Origin: Bicyclus anynana
Lineage: Eukaryota > Arthropoda > Insecta > Lepidoptera > Nymphalidae
DNA: 64,000 nt
Assembly: GCF_947172395.1 (NCBI RefSeq)
Contig: NC_069093.1
Span: forward strand, 9,583,561-9,647,560
Direction: 5' to 3'
In this document: positions 34,101 to 42,493 of the stretch, piece by piece
How the letters are laid out: every line of letters begins with the position of its first letter
Position numbering within the stretch: position 1 is the first letter of the stretch
Notes under the pieces: generated by a model
Seen by the model: only the letters and a program-made list of their open reading frames with translations
Told to the model about the DNA's origin: nothing
The model's database searches: none
Made by a program: the position numbers and the translations under genes

Positions 34101-34442
34101 CACATATATTATAACACAGCTGAAATATATTTTTGTATACTGAGCAGCTATTCCTTTAGTGTTCAGAGCGGACTCAAAGTTTGGTGCATACTATGAGGAA
34201 TAAACCTCACAACTATAAATAATTATCAAAAATTGGCAAAAGTAAAAATATAAACATTTCAGAATCATGATATAAATATTATTGATTTTAAAATAATAAT
34301 TATTATGATTGTAGTATAATTTCTGACCTGTCCTTTCATTTACAGATCCTATATTATTGTTTGTACAATATCCATTTATACTCTTGGTAGTGTCATCCAA
34401 GGAGTCAGATTTACCACTTTTACCTTCATTTGATTTATTCAT
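16174..34442 (-). CDS. DNAJC7-like locus: S/T-rich N-terminus, three tandem TPR exon blocks, C-terminal J domain
   Basis: Exons on the minus strand: 34442-34328, 33849-33649, 33110-31808, 30312-30062, 29672-29474, 28419-28281, 28175-28058, 26623-26269, 25631-25493, 25055-24938, 24464-24119, 22719-22469, 22157-21965, 21690-21552, 20379-20262, 19122-18699, 17239-17091, 16193-16174. Every junction keeps frame and the sum is 4578 nt, or 1525 residues plus stop. DNAJC7 (TPR2) is a cytosolic co-chaperone whose TPRs bind Hsp70 and Hsp90 and whose J domain stimulates Hsp70; the usual animal protein is about 500 residues with one TPR set. Here the TPR set appears three times, the middle one short. A 5' UTR exon may end at 35514. 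One transcript is my preferred model; the E8 donor is weak and E8 and E11 run into stops if unspliced, so two or three genes remain possible. The last exon is uncertain; a stop at 17080-17082 is the alternative. Confidence 0.75.
17091..17239 (-). CDS. J-domain exon with HPD motif
   Basis: Continues helix I from 18699 and carries AKAHHPDRHPG, so the HPD tripeptide needed to stimulate Hsp70 ATPase is intact, followed by the helix III pattern AYKVLSDPEKRADYD. It ends at a GTATTT donor in phase 1; without splicing a TGA follows at 17082-17080. A possible terminal exon with a good pyrimidine tract (16193-16174) would add six residues. The Phe/Gly-rich tail of vertebrate DNAJC7 was not found. Confidence 0.85.
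17700..18335 (+). mobile_element. RTE-type LINE, 5'-truncated 3' end (in intron)
   Basis: A 163-codon frame (17805-18296) encodes the C-terminal end of an endonuclease/reverse transcriptase: WYGHVMRRE and RRGRSKKRWLDCIKEAM are typical RTE-family tail motifs. Upstream, 17700-17810 reads FGYLGSLFQNDGNV in another frame, so there is at least one frameshift. It ends with TAAGGGTAAGGCGATTATGATGATG. Inactive. Confidence 0.8.
18360..18480 (-). mobile_element. Helitron-like 3' end (minus strand)
   Basis: CTAGCGGACG at 18360 is the inverse of the GCGTCCGCTAG 3' terminus seen at 19731. The 5' end was not located. Confidence 0.4.
18699..22719 (-). CDS. TPR exon block 3 plus start of the J domain
   Basis: Exons 22719-22469 (251 nt), 22157-21965 (193), 21690-21552 (139), 20379-20262 (118) and 19122-18699 (424). 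This block is closest to canonical DNAJC7: TPR signatures include DALVMYKEAIRLHPENAEYH, LIKAESLAMLGKIDQAQEIA and ALDLYNEALTIDP, and the last exon ends with J-domain helix I (NYYNILGVKKAA). No separate start exon for this block was found between 22719 and 24119. The second exon is followed by two partial, out-of-frame tandem copies of itself (21735-21964). Confidence 0.85.
19202..19502 (+). mobile_element. Helitron-like non-autonomous element (301 bp)
   Basis: Starts TCTATATATATAAAAATG, ends CTAG at 19499-19502, and sits between A and T as Helitrons do. The body includes the CGAGAACGGCTGAGCGGAT box common in insect copies. No ORF. Confidence 0.65.
19503..19731 (+). mobile_element. Second Helitron-like element directly abutting the first (229 bp)
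   Basis: Starts TCTACTATATAAAA at the base after the CTAG of the preceding element and ends GCGTCCGCTAG at 19731, followed by T. Different internal sequence from its neighbour (CCAGAACGCACGAACCGATT). Confidence 0.6.
20400..21540. other. Intron 14 of the DNAJC7-like locus: AT-rich, one dispersed repeat
   Basis: Mostly unassigned AT-rich sequence. At about 21240-21350 a diverged copy of the GTACGTCAAGCGGTTTT repeat (also near 8975 and 2530) is present. No exon is needed here for the reading frame. Confidence 0.45.
21735..22157 (-). repeat. Tandem partial duplications of a TPR exon
   Basis: On the minus strand the true exon (22157-21965) is followed directly by a second copy (about 21961-21822) and a third, shorter one (about 21820-21735). 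All share GCGAGCTATTGTGAAGGCTAGC and the second copy repeats the CCCGTTCAGTTCCAAGTGAGT 3' splice-donor end. Copy two lacks part of the middle. Reading through the first donor gives an immediate TGA, and no acceptor precedes copy two, so the extra copies look non-coding. Confidence 0.8.
22745..24115. repeat. Intron between TPR blocks 2 and 3: foldback repeat and unassigned sequence
   Basis: About 22870-23160 is a foldback: ACTTGCCCGTTCAGGCAATT returns as AATTGCCTGAACGGGC, with outer boxes GTTGTACG and CGTACAAC. Related sequence is at 2200-2350 and 9180-9300. From 23200 to 24100 no exon with start codon and phase-2 donor was found. Confidence 0.5.
24119..25631 (-). CDS. TPR exon block 2 (three exons, first two missing)
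   Basis: Exons 25631-25493 (139 nt), 25055-24938 (118) and 24464-24119 (346) match exons 3, 4 and 5 of the other blocks in size, phase and TPR content (YDEAVQHFQRALKIDP; AILAYGNALRLDDKCIEAL; LLDCEKLYAID). The first two exons of the block are absent; that place in the intron (25690-26083) is taken by a LINE tail. The first exon accepts phase 2, so it fits directly after block 1. The last exon has a strong donor (GG|GTAAGT) in phase 2, which argues it is spliced on to block 3 rather than ending at the TAA right after it. Confidence 0.78.
25083..25160. repeat. Short tandem repeat, three 26-bp units
   Basis: TGACATTATAGTAATTAGTT plus ATTTGT is repeated three times without visible mismatches, inside an intron of TPR block 2. 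Confidence 0.85.
25690..26083 (+). mobile_element. LINE 3' tail, RTE-like, ending (TGATGA)n
   Basis: Frame 25700-25945 reads RVAKLKWQWAGHVVRR and GRWGPKVLEWRP, the C-terminal tail of an insect endonuclease/reverse transcriptase; it continues to CCTGCAGTGGACGTCCATCG and ATGATGATGATG. Copies of the same tail are at 38455-38725, 55500-55712, 59236-59430 and 61945-62115 (minus), with a short one at 22188-22235. Confidence 0.75.
26269..30312 (-). CDS. TPR exon block 1 (five exons, complete set)
   Basis: Exons 30312-30062 (251 nt), 29672-29474 (199), 28419-28281 (139), 28175-28058 (118) and 26623-26269 (355). They encode a full DNAJC7-like TPR array: YKSALAMFEDAIQLCPDNA opens the first TPR pair, and the fifth exon carries two TPR helical pairs (AIEACTLALEQN, DALSDIEKCYEID). 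At the first splice the GTCGGT donor (30061) is used rather than the stronger-looking GTAAGC four bases on, because only that keeps frame. Exon 5 ends just where block 3 continues into the J domain; here the J start is missing. The donor after it (CAA|GTAATT) is weak, and without splicing TAA follows at 26267-26265. Confidence 0.8.
26785..27600 (+). repeat. Partial composite element with about 128-bp units, preceded by a short duplication
   Basis: From about 27033 the sequence matches the satellite part of the element at 13713-14817, with three units (key boxes near 27222, 27350 and 27481). Just before it, 26885-27025 contains a duplicated block (GGGTAGGCTAAACTACTTAACCAA twice). All intronic. 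Confidence 0.6.
28650..29360. repeat. Intronic MITE fragments
   Basis: 28666-28765 equals one arm of the palindrome at 49987-50155. 28795-28870 matches the repeat also found near 31570 and 54600. 28900-29018 is the GTAGAACCTCCTCCTTTTTGG end of the composite element. 29135-29345 is a copy of the terminal-inverted-repeat element also found at 44311 (ATTATATAATGATTTATTTA ends). Confidence 0.55.
29735..29875 (+). mobile_element. LINE fragment
   Basis: GAGACTTGGTCGTTAACTATGGGC with CAGAGTCATACAGCGG matches the start of the LINE tail at 25685 (GAAGACTTGGTCGCTAACTATGGGC). Truncated on both sides. Confidence 0.5.
30655..30982 (-). repeat. tRNA-derived SINE, family B
   Basis: Read on the minus strand it starts GGCCTCCGTGGCGCAGT (A box), then GGTCCTGGGTTCGATCCCCG (B box), a body with the GTACCGCCAAGCG box, and ends with GTTAGCCCGCTTC...GGATTAAC and an A-rich tail. 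Same family at 36988-37309, 45512-45735, 49340-49555, 53331-53652 and 59437-59678. Confidence 0.85.
31375..31620. repeat. Dispersed repeat also present at 54405-54620
   Basis: Shared boxes CCGAAATATATCGATAT, GGATTTCTTAGAAAACTTAA and GCTGTCGTCCATTTTGTGAC in the same order. No ORF. Confidence 0.6.
31808..34442 (-). CDS. N-terminal exons 1-3: Ser/Thr/Lys-rich region with internal repeats and sparse FG motifs
   Basis: Exon 1 (34442-34328) starts at an ATG seven bases after a good acceptor (CAG at 34452-34450), so the upstream exon is probably 5' UTR. Exons 2 and 3 join in frame (phase 1 at both borders). Exon 3 is 1303 nt, unusually long for this gene. The encoded region (residues 1 to about 539) is polar and probably disordered. 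Two stretches about 115 residues apart are clearly related (SLF..W..G, then TSP, then FRN.F, then L.SKK), and three aromatic-FG motifs (FVFG, YIFG, YAFG at about residues 167, 354 and 478) mark a repeat. Exon 3 ends in phase 2 and splices to the first TPR exon. I do not recognise this region in any DNAJC7 protein; FG motifs recall nucleoporins, but three are too few for that claim. Confidence 0.75.
33275..33570. repeat. Palindromic MITE-like element in intron 2
   Basis: Arms of about 130 bp: the left starts ACCTGCCCCGTAAGACGTTA and the right ends with its diverged inverse, GGGGCAACGTCTTGTGAGGC, then AGGT. The centre holds TTGTTGTAATC/ACAACAATG. A half copy lies at 1640-1837. Confidence 0.7.
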
Positions 34443-34739
34443 TTTTTTCCTGAAACATGAGACATTGTGGCAAATGTAACAAACATTTTATAAAGGGATA
34501 AATATTTAGACTTAACAAATATATCCTGTAAAACCAGGTGCAAGAGGAATACCAGCAAAATCTCTCCTACAAAAAGATTTAGGCTTTGCTAGAAATACAG
34601 CAAGTTTTATATTAGAATGGGTATCTATATCTAAAGCTGCTACGCAGCTTTAGAAACCCATTAAAGTTGAGGGCAAGTTGATATAAGAATGAGAATAGCA
34701 TTAATTTTCAAAAGTATACAGTTAGAAACGAATATCTAA

Positions 34740-35130
34740 GCATTCCATGGATTCACCGTGCAGGTGCTGGGTTCATCGTGTGGTATAGAGAAAAACACCG
34801 AGCAAAGTCCAGGACTTGGGTCTACTGGATGTAGGGTTAGATGCAGAGATGTATCCGTACTATGCGCAGCACGGATTGGATCTCCAGCAACACTACATGA
34901 GGCGTTCAGCGACCTGGGCGGTCTGCTAAGCTTCTGGAGCGAGCTAAGTTGGCTGGAGCCAAGGTTACTCCAGCGGGGACCAGCACCAAATACCAGGACC
35001 AACGTACAACAGCCATCCCTTGTGGCTGAGTGTGGAAAAGGCCCAGGAAAAAAAAGAAGAAGCATACAGTTTTATACTGATTGTTCCACTGTGTTGGTGT
35101 ATGGCCGCTTTAAATAAAGAAATAAACCCA
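34740..35130 (+). other. GC-richer island with open frames, ending in AATAAA; unidentified
   Basis: Clearly less AT-rich than its surroundings. A plus-strand frame runs 34758-35117 and ends just before AAATAAAGAAATAAA; a minus-strand frame also exists (35065-34736). The plus frame has Cys pairs and a SFWSELSWLEPRLLQRG stretch, which could be a LINE or other transposon tail. I do not recognise it. Confidence 0.35.
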
Positions 35131-36242
35131 ACCAATTGAGATCAAGCCTCAAGAGTTTTATTAGACCTTTGGTTCCAGTTTGGTAGTGTGTGATGGGTTT
35201 GGATGCTCCGGCTACATAGAAGCACTGTACCTCTCAGGTGATTATTATTGCATGGAAACATGTCGGCTGTATGGCCTTAGGACTTCACTTGACTTGCATT
35301 TGTGTATATTTTTTTAACACTGCAGCAGTAGGATTGACTTATTGAAAAAATCTACGAAATGCAAGGATATCATACAGAGGGGCACTGAGTAGGTATATAA
35401 TTATTATCACAATGTTGCCGGGTTTGTCAAGGCTGACGTCAGACAACAAACTTCTTCAGATAAATACTAACTATGAAGAGCGATTTCTAATTATTATTAT
35501 CAACATATTTTACCTGTATTATGTAGACATGAAGCTTTATTTCTGATCCAATCACTGGAGATAGCAGAATAGCACTCAGAGATTATTACGATGCGCGATA
35601 TCAATATCACTATTGAAGTTTAAAAGTACAAAACATTTATTTACATATTAATTGTTATACTTTTTTATAAAGTTCGCCATAGTGATCATATTAATAAAAG
35701 CACTTTGAGGTTTGATTTGATCTAATAATTGAAATTTAAAAATAAGCAAACCAACTTTTATTCATTGATAAAAATTACAAATACAAAATATATGTTGTTG
35801 ACTTGTTGCCCTACAACTTGTATTTTGATGATTTTTGACACATTTTGATAACCTCACCTCACGGACATCAAAACTCAAACGTCAAATAAAGTTTGCTATT
35901 CTATTTAGTCTATACTCCACAGTCCTAAAAAATATCGTTGCAGATATCTATTTTCCCAAATCCGAATAAATGTAATAAATGCGGATAATACTAAAATTAT
36001 TAAAAAAAATAGCCCAATTCCCAGCAAAGTACCTACATAAATGAATAAAAAAAGTTAAATTAATGCAGTTCTTATCTATATTTAATAGAGTTTTTGCCAA
36101 ATTATCCTTCCTTTCTTGAAACTTGTTTTGAAAGGAAATATATTTATTCATAAATAGTACCTACAATCAATTATTTATACTAAAGGAAATATCATTATAA
36201 TATCTACAACTATTTTATTTTCACGCAGGCAGCATTCCCGCG

Positions 36243-36902
36243 TTAAATTGCGATTGAAATTCTTTGCGCGAGAAAGCTGCCTGACCGAGGGTCGCCTGTT
36301 GCCTCTCCGAGGCGTTTACTTATCTCCTGGGCGCTCCTGCCCCACGAGCCTAGTGTCTCGACGCCAAACGGGACGAATTCATATTGGGCGCCGAGACAAC
36401 TGTATTTTAGTAACTTTTGACGCTCCCGCATGTCTGCCGCCGCCCCGCCACGTCTGCTGGTCGACTGGATGTATGAAGCTGCTAAAGTGTCTGCACACGT
36501 GGCGTCCCACACCAGCGCACGACCCATTCTCCAGGGTATTAATGACATCCCGTCGGGACGCTTGCCATCGTTGCGCACGATCTGAGGCTCCAGAACGGCA
36601 GGTACGTTAGCCCTGACGAGCGCCCTTCTAAGGATGTCATTAAGAGCGGAGTGGCGGGACAAGCGGCCGGCGCCTGAAGGGCAGGCGAGTCCGTGGTGGC
36701 CGAGGTCATCTACGCGGGCTCCGCAAGATGTGCAATTGTGTTCCGCGCATAGCACAGCTCCAACCCGGAGAGCAGCGGCAATGCGGAATGATTCTGGGTC
36801 TATTAAAGTGCCAGTATTAGGTGATGGATTAGCATGAAGCCAGCCTGACTGGTCTAGAAGATGCCAGGAGCCTCGCCCGTTTGTTTTGAAATGTATTGAC
36901 AA
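36243..36902 (-). pseudogene. Non-LTR retrotransposon C-terminal fragment (zinc finger plus KRPDG/VWD region)
   Basis: A 219-codon frame matches the C-terminal part of certain animal reverse transcriptases: ESFRIAAALRVGA, a Cys/His cluster (C-x2-C-x8-H-x4-C, in TSCGARVDDLGHHGLAC), RHSALNDILRRAL, KRPDGMSLIPW, LVWDATCADT and ETLGSWG. The PD...D pattern recalls a restriction-like endonuclease, but that is inference. The RT itself is missing, so this is a truncated remnant. Much more GC-rich than the neighbourhood. Confidence 0.7.
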
Positions 36903-36987
36903 TCACCCTGAATTAATTGAGTATTTTCTATAGTTGATGCTGATATTCCAGGAAACTCTCCCTCCTCTATTAAACTAATTACGATTT

Positions 36988-37309
36988 TTTTTTATTCTTT
37001 ACAAGTTAGCCCTTGACTACAATCTCACTTGATGGTAAGTGATGATGCAGTCTAAGATTGAAGCGGGCTAACTTGTTAGGAGGAGAATGAAAATCCACAC
37101 CCCTTTCGGTTTCTACACGGCATCGTACCAGAACGCTAAGGTAGGAAGGTACGTCTTTGCCAGTAGGGTGGTAACTAGCCATGGCCGAAGCCTCCCACAA
37201 GCCAGACCTGGGCAAATTAATAAAATCTTAATCTGCCCAGCCGGGGATCGAACCCAGGACCTCCGTCTTGTATATCCACCGCGCATACCACTGCGCCACG
37301 GAGGCCGTC
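36988..37309 (-). repeat. tRNA-derived SINE, family B
   Basis: Nearly full length: head GGCCTCCGTGGCGCAGTGGT near 37307 (minus strand), B box GGTTCGATCCCCGG, tail at about 36990 with a T-rich (plus-strand) end. Confidence 0.85.
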
Positions 37310-37349
37310 AAATTAAACCTTTTTAGTTTTATAGTAGGCTATAGTAGGT

Positions 37350-37408
37350 ATTTTGTTTTTTTAATTTTTGTAGGTACTCGTAACCGACAAAAATTAAAAA
37401 AACAAAAT
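37350..37408. repeat. 22-bp inverted repeat
   Basis: Arms 37350-37371 and 37387-37408 (ATTTTGTTTTTTTAATTTTT and its complement) around a 15-base loop. Too A/T-simple for a terminator claim. Confidence 0.6.
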
Positions 37409-37493
37409 TACTTTAGCAGACTTTCAAACGTCCAGACCGTCAATCAAAGAGTAAATTATTTTATAGGGTCGTCAATCGTCAAAGTATCTATAG

Positions 37494-37754
37494 CTATATT
37501 TTTACAGAGTAATAATGTCGCCAGACCAGACACTCATGTTCACTAGAGTCCAGTTTAATCTCTAATGGAGTTTTTGAAGGGTTATCACCCAAGATAAGTG
37601 GACTGTGTAGGATATTTAGGATTGCTAAGTAATTATAAATGTTTTCACAATCTACGAATATAAATTTTGTCATTTCTTTTAAAGTCACTGTGCGATTGAT
37701 AGATATCGCTATCGTAGATAGATGATTTTGATAAAGATCTATCAATGCCATCAA
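37494..37754 (-). other. Open frame of 86 codons, unrecognised
   Basis: The frame lies downstream of the SDR gene on the same strand, is not obviously repeat-derived, and has a mixed, protein-like composition (TLKEMTKFIFVDCENIYNYL). No domain is recognised, there is no clear splice partner, and a possible donor (TCT|GTAAAA) is near its end. It may be chance. Confidence 0.2.
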
Positions 37755-37945
37755 TGCATTACTAATACGAATAGGTATAAATACTAAGTACCTACCTACG
37801 GGCTACGACATTATACTGTACTGTACCATAGGTACAATGTATGTCGTTGTACAACGTAGATACGTATTTTAAAGGCATAGCTAAGTTTTCAAATTAGATT
37901 ATTTAGATTCTTGTTAAAAAAAACAGTAGGGAATTATTGAAAAAT

Positions 37946-40900
37946 TTATTCATCGTCGGGAAAACTTAGAAATTTTCTTATCAACCAATGGTACGTTGTA
38001 TCTGGAAACGGCAGTTTTAATAAATTGTAATACAACTTGTATCGCAACGATTCCACTTTGTAAATTTTCTTAGGCTTACGATCAGTGAGAGCGTTCAAAA
38101 ATGTTTCAGTAATATTTTCATTGGTCATTGAATCAAATCTCATATTTTTGGACGCTTGCCCCAAGTAATTGTTTAGGGTTTTTAATCTTTTTTCATATAC
38201 GGATTTCTGTTCTTCGGTTAAATGTTTCAACATTTTGTCTCCATTCGCTACTTGGTTCGTAGTTAAGTTGCTTGACCCGATGAATCCACCTGGAAATTTA
38301 AAAAAACACGAGTAATTTAACAAATAAAACAACTCATATATCTCGGTTTTTTTTATAGAACTCCTCCGAAACGACTCGACCAATAGTTTTATACCTATTT
38401 TTTTAGTATGAGAATAAGCCACTATGAAATGAAGAGATCTATAGAAGAACCAAAAGCCGACATAGCTCAACGAGCTAAGAAGCTGAGGTGATGATGGAGC
38501 ACAAAGTTCGAAGCGCCGATGGACGTTGGGGTCACAAGGTGCTGGAATGGCGACCCCGCACTAGACAACTCAGTGTTGGTCGACCCCCCACCAGGTGGAC
38601 TGATGACATCAAGCGAGTCGCAGGGATTCGCTGGATGCAGGTGGCTCAGGTGATGTTTGGAAGTCCCTACAAATGTCCCTACAATGGCCCATGTCATGTA
38701 GTGGACGTCTATCGGCCTATAATTATGATGACGATTAAGCCATTATGTATTTTTTTTAACCTCATTGTCATAATCCCAAAACAATTTTTTAATTGCGATT
38801 TTAGTATTTTTGTATGAAAGAAATTCTTCATGCTTAATATGCTTAACTTTGCCGGACTAGCTAGTTATTTATAAATGATACTTTTTTTTTTCTTTTCGCG
38901 GGGAGGAAAAATATCCCTACGGACATCTGCAGTCAGGCAGGACATGTCCGACTTGCACAGACTAAAAATAACCCCTAAGAACTCCTCGGTCACCGCGTAC
39001 CGTACGGAACCGCGTAGCAATACTTCGTGCTTCGATCAGATAACATTCCTCGCGTTCCTTTTTCTCTTGTCTTTCTCTCGTTTTCCACCATTATTGTTCA
39101 TAAAACTGTGGCTAAGCTTTATATTTTCATAGTTACGATCCGTCCAGACGGCAACATTTTTTCAAATTCCGTCAGCGTTTGCATGATTGAGAACAAACAA
39201 GACAGTATCGCTATAATTATATAACTAAGATATGTATTACAATTTGACAGTGTGACTTTCTAATTCGTCTCTATCTTTCTCTCTGCCTAACATGATATAG
39301 ATAGAGAGGGATAGAGATGAGTTTAGATAAAAACATCATTACAGAATAGAGGCTGTACTAACCTGGTACAAATGCCACTGCGCTAAGGCCATCGCGAAAG
39401 TGTTCTAAGTGCAAGGCGCGAGTCCATGCCAGTAGCCCTGCTTTACTGGCACAGTATGGCCCGAAGCCAGGCAACGGTTGCAATCCACAGTGACTTGCTA
39501 CATTTATGATTCGGGGCTTAAAATCCTGCTAACAACGTTTTAAGTTGAACGTGACATCGTCATAAGCAAATACAGATCGAATGGTTTCATTTTTCAAAAG
39601 AAAATGTTCGTTTTTTTAAAATACTGTTTAATAATCTTCATAGACCAGAATATACTTTATTTCTTGTAAATTAAAGTTGGCAACCCTAGAGCGAGAGAAC
39701 GACGCATGACGTCATATTTTTTCGAACAAAATAAAATAATAAGACTTTGTCACGTCAAAAAACTTACATTGTAAGTCCCACTTTTTCTTAATTCGGGTAA
39801 AAATGATGAAACCACCCTCATTGCTCCCAGTAAATTAACGTTTATGGTGTTTTCTATTATCTGTGGCGTATGCCATTCGTAGTTAGCAATAGTCATCACC
39901 CCAGCGTTATTTATTACAGCGTATAGTTCTAAAAAAAAAAAAAAAATTATAAGTTCATCATCATCATCATTAACACAACACATAGGTATTCTGCTCAATG
40001 TTGAGCACGACTCTCCTCTTAGAGTGAGAGGGATAGGCTTATAGTCCACCACGCTGGCCCAATGCGAAAAAGAAGTTATGTTCCCGTATAGACTTACTAA
40101 GTAATATTATTTTTCTCTTATTTATTTACTCTTTTTTCTGAATGCATAAAAAATACTAAATATTGAACACAATATATCACTATTAAATAAATAAATAAAA
40201 CTTTTGCGTTATGGACGCTCGACAGAAAGCTGCCGTATGCGAGAGAGAAAGGTAAGCCTGACAGAATGGCGCCGTAACGCGTTAAGTTACGATCTATCAC
40301 GATTATTATATTATTACTTACTGTCGTGATAGGCCAGTGGATACGACCTCTGCCTCCGATTCCGGAGGGTGTGGGTTCGAATCCAGTCCGGGGCATGCAC
40401 CTCCAACTTTTCAGTGGTGTGCATTTTAAGAAATTAAATATCACGTGTCTCTAACGGTGATGGAAAAACATCGTGAGGAAACCTGCTTAACAAAGAATTT
40501 TCGTAATTCTCTGCGTATGTGAAGTCTGCCAATCCGCATTGTGTCAGCGTGGTGGACTATTGGCCTAACCCCTCTCATTCTGAGAGGAGATTTGAGCTCA
40601 GCGGTGAGTTTATTATGGGTTGATCAAATGAACTTACTGTAATGTGGATTGTCTGTTAGTATATTTTTAACATAATCCCCAAATTCCGTGACACTTGTTG
40701 AGTCCGTGACATCTAGTTTGTATGGGTGGACACAAAGACTCTTGAGTGCTTCTGCAGCTTCAGTGTCAGAACCGTTGTACATGCCTGTAACAAAGGTCTA
40801 TGTTTCAAAGTAGTAGTGTATCGCGGTTTCACTCGCATAGACAACGATGCCGTGGGCCGTTATAGTGAGACTGTGGTCTGAGACTGATATAACGTCAGGT

Positions 40901-41412
40901 GGCGGTTGTTTCCGTAAAGAGTGGGGTGTTAGAGAGGGGTACCGATTGGTTGGCGGGAACGACTTGCGATATAAGGCGCTCGTCGTGCGGTCGGCTTTAG
41001 TATACTCATGGCGTTTGAGCCGTCCACATTTCTTGTTGTGCAATTCTTTATGAGTTACTTGGGATAAGCGGGAGAGTGACTTGAGTGGAAAAGGAAAGTC
41101 TCGGTTAACTGTACCCCTCTTCTCCCTTAACCCTACACACAACGTTTACAAGTGCGTGACTCAACTCAATGTCATTATCTGCCATTCTAGGGTAACGGTT
41201 ACAGATTGATTTGTTAATTAAGTTGTACTGACAAATGTTGTAAGTCACATCTTTGTTCGACATTTTCTTATTTTAGTTATCCACTTTCGAGTCTTCTAAA
41301 AGTATATATTACCTGCTATAGTCACAAATCCTTCTCTAGCGGCCCGCGCGGCCATTGCCCATCCTAGTCCGCTGTCACATCCTGTTATAGCAACAACTTT
41401 CGTCCAAGACAT
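37946..41412 (-). CDS. Short-chain dehydrogenase/reductase, retinol/17-beta-hydroxysteroid dehydrogenase-like (SDR9C-type)
   Basis: Five exons: 41412-41313, 40784-40638, 39928-39768, 39525-39363, 38289-37946; 304 residues, all junctions in frame. NAD(P)-dependent oxidoreductase of small hydrophobic alcohols or ketones such as retinoids or steroids. Seen: a Rossmann glycine motif TGCDSGLG at residues 10-17, the form typical of retinol dehydrogenase/HSD17B6 relatives; NNAG at 89-92; catalytic Ser 147 (NVASH) and Tyr160-x3-Lys164 (YCASK), 13 residues apart as usual. Length fits the family. The C-terminal 114 residues are the variable substrate part. No N-terminal membrane anchor, so probably soluble or peripherally bound. 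An acceptor-like CAG lies about 20 bases before the ATG, so a 5' UTR intron is possible. AATAAA overlaps the stop codon. Introns hold SINEs and MITE-like repeats. Confidence 0.88.
38455..38725 (+). mobile_element. LINE 3' tail (same family as 25690-26083)
   Basis: GACATAGCTCAACGAG, GGACGTTGGGGTCACAAGG, AGGTGGACTGATGACATCAA and GTGGACGTCTATCGGC are all shared. 5'-truncated and lying between SDR exons 4 and 5. Confidence 0.75.
39540..39725 (-). repeat. MITE-like repeat (also at 41510-41740 and 47585-47890)
   Basis: Shared boxes: GCGTCGTTC(C/T)CTCGCTCTAG, GTTGCCAAC, GAAGATTATTAAACAGTATTTT and CTTTACAGACAACCG (the last in the plus copies only). This copy is inverted and sits in an SDR intron. 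Confidence 0.65.
39985..40075 (-). repeat. Partial SINE, family A
   Basis: GACTCTCCTCTTAGAGTGAG and CCACGCTGGCCCAATGCG are the inverse of the 3' half of the family A SINE. Confidence 0.6.
40323..40622 (+). repeat. tRNA-derived SINE, family A, near full length
   Basis: Head GATAGGCCAGTGGATACGAC (A box), B box GTGGGTTCGAATCC, body CATGCACCTCCAACTTTTCA, 3' part TCTGCCAATCCGCATTG and CTGAGAGGAGATTTGAG. Lies in SDR intron 2. Confidence 0.85.
40800..41280. repeat. Dispersed repeat in SDR intron 1 (second copy at 60960-61265)
   Basis: GCGTTTGAGCCGTCC, CTTGTTGTG.AATTCTTTA, AGAGTGACTTGAGTGGAAAA, CCCTACACACAACGTT and TGACAAATGTTGT recur at 60960-61265 in the same order. A minus-strand frame here (41142-40798) is therefore repeat, not gene. 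Confidence 0.65.
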
Positions 41413-41509
41413 TTCTTCCAATTGCTCTTACTGTAAACAAATTAAAGTAGCAAAATTACCCATTTGAACAACTCACCCCTTTTTGACGTGACGACGTCTT
41501 ATGATTCGA

Positions 41510-41785
41510 TGAAGCCGGCTGCACAGTCTAAAAAACATGACGTCATGCGTCGTTCCCTCGCTCTAGGGTTGCCAACTTTTTTACAAGAAACAAAGTATAT
41601 TCTGGTGTATGAAGATTATTAAACAGTATTTTAGAAAAACGATAATTTTCTTTTGAAAAATGCAGCCATTCCATCAGTATTTTCTTACACGTCCAACTAT
41701 CGTCAGTAAACCGACTTTACAGACAACCGTTTTTTCTTTGAAGGACTTTACATCCACCATTGTGTTCCAAAGCGGGAACTTTCCA
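41510..41785 (+). repeat. MITE-like repeat (see 39540)
   Basis: Contains GACGTCATGCGTCGTTCCCT, TTATTAAACAGTATTTTAGA and CCGACTTTACAGACAACCG. Located just upstream of the SDR gene. Confidence 0.65.
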
Positions 41786-41970
41786 ACTCTGGTCTAAGGG
41801 CTTCCGCACACGGACCACCGCACAACCACCAAACGCCGCTACCGGCATATATCCTGTAGTTTTCATACATTTTAAAAACTCGCTGCACGCATGGTTGACG
41901 CCGCTGGCCGCCACACGCTACAATCGTCGCTGCTCGCTTCTAGTGGCCCGCACTGGCCACTAAACGCCGC
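41786..41970. repeat. GC-rich MITE-like element (related to 54730-55005)
   Basis: Starts CTAAGGGCTTCCGCACACGG, with CAAACGCCGCTACCGGC and repeated GCCGC/GTGGC boxes. The copy at 54730-55005 has similar inverted ends. A further fragment is at about 42360-42400. Confidence 0.6.
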
Positions 41971-42493
41971 CCATTGGCGTATCTAGGATTATTTCCTGGG
42001 GTGGGCTACATATTACTGAACAGAGTCGACACTCAATCCAAAAATGTCGTTAGCATTTGTAGACGCAGACCTCTGAATCGGCTCCATTTATTTATTATTT
42101 TTTCTTTGTATCTATGGTAGGTATTAGAAAAGGTCTTATTATATTTTTCAAAATGTGTGTGTGTGTGTGTGTTAGGTTAATCTTGTACTCGTATTATGTA
42201 ATAGGCTTCAGTAGAGATACTGGGCTACCAATTAGAAATTCTACGATGGACGCCGTAATATTTTTATATATATTTATTTTATTTTTATTTAGTATCCTAG
42301 GGTGGGCACTGGACTATTCTAGGGTGGGTCCAGCCCACCCAGCCTATCCGCTATATACGCCTATGACGCCGCCACAAAACGCTGCAACTCGCCACTCGCG
42401 CGATTATGATGCTGCATGTATGGGTTAAAAAGTAAAACACTGACCACAAGTGTATAACACAATTTAGAATTTAGTCTGCCTATTCGCAATATC

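Noticed and set aside
35948..36151. 67-codon minus-strand frame
   Set aside because: Low-complexity, Ile/Asn/Phe-rich AT-driven composition with no splice signals or family match.
40798..41142. 114-codon minus-strand frame in SDR intron 1
   Set aside because: The same sequence recurs at 60960-61265 as a dispersed repeat.
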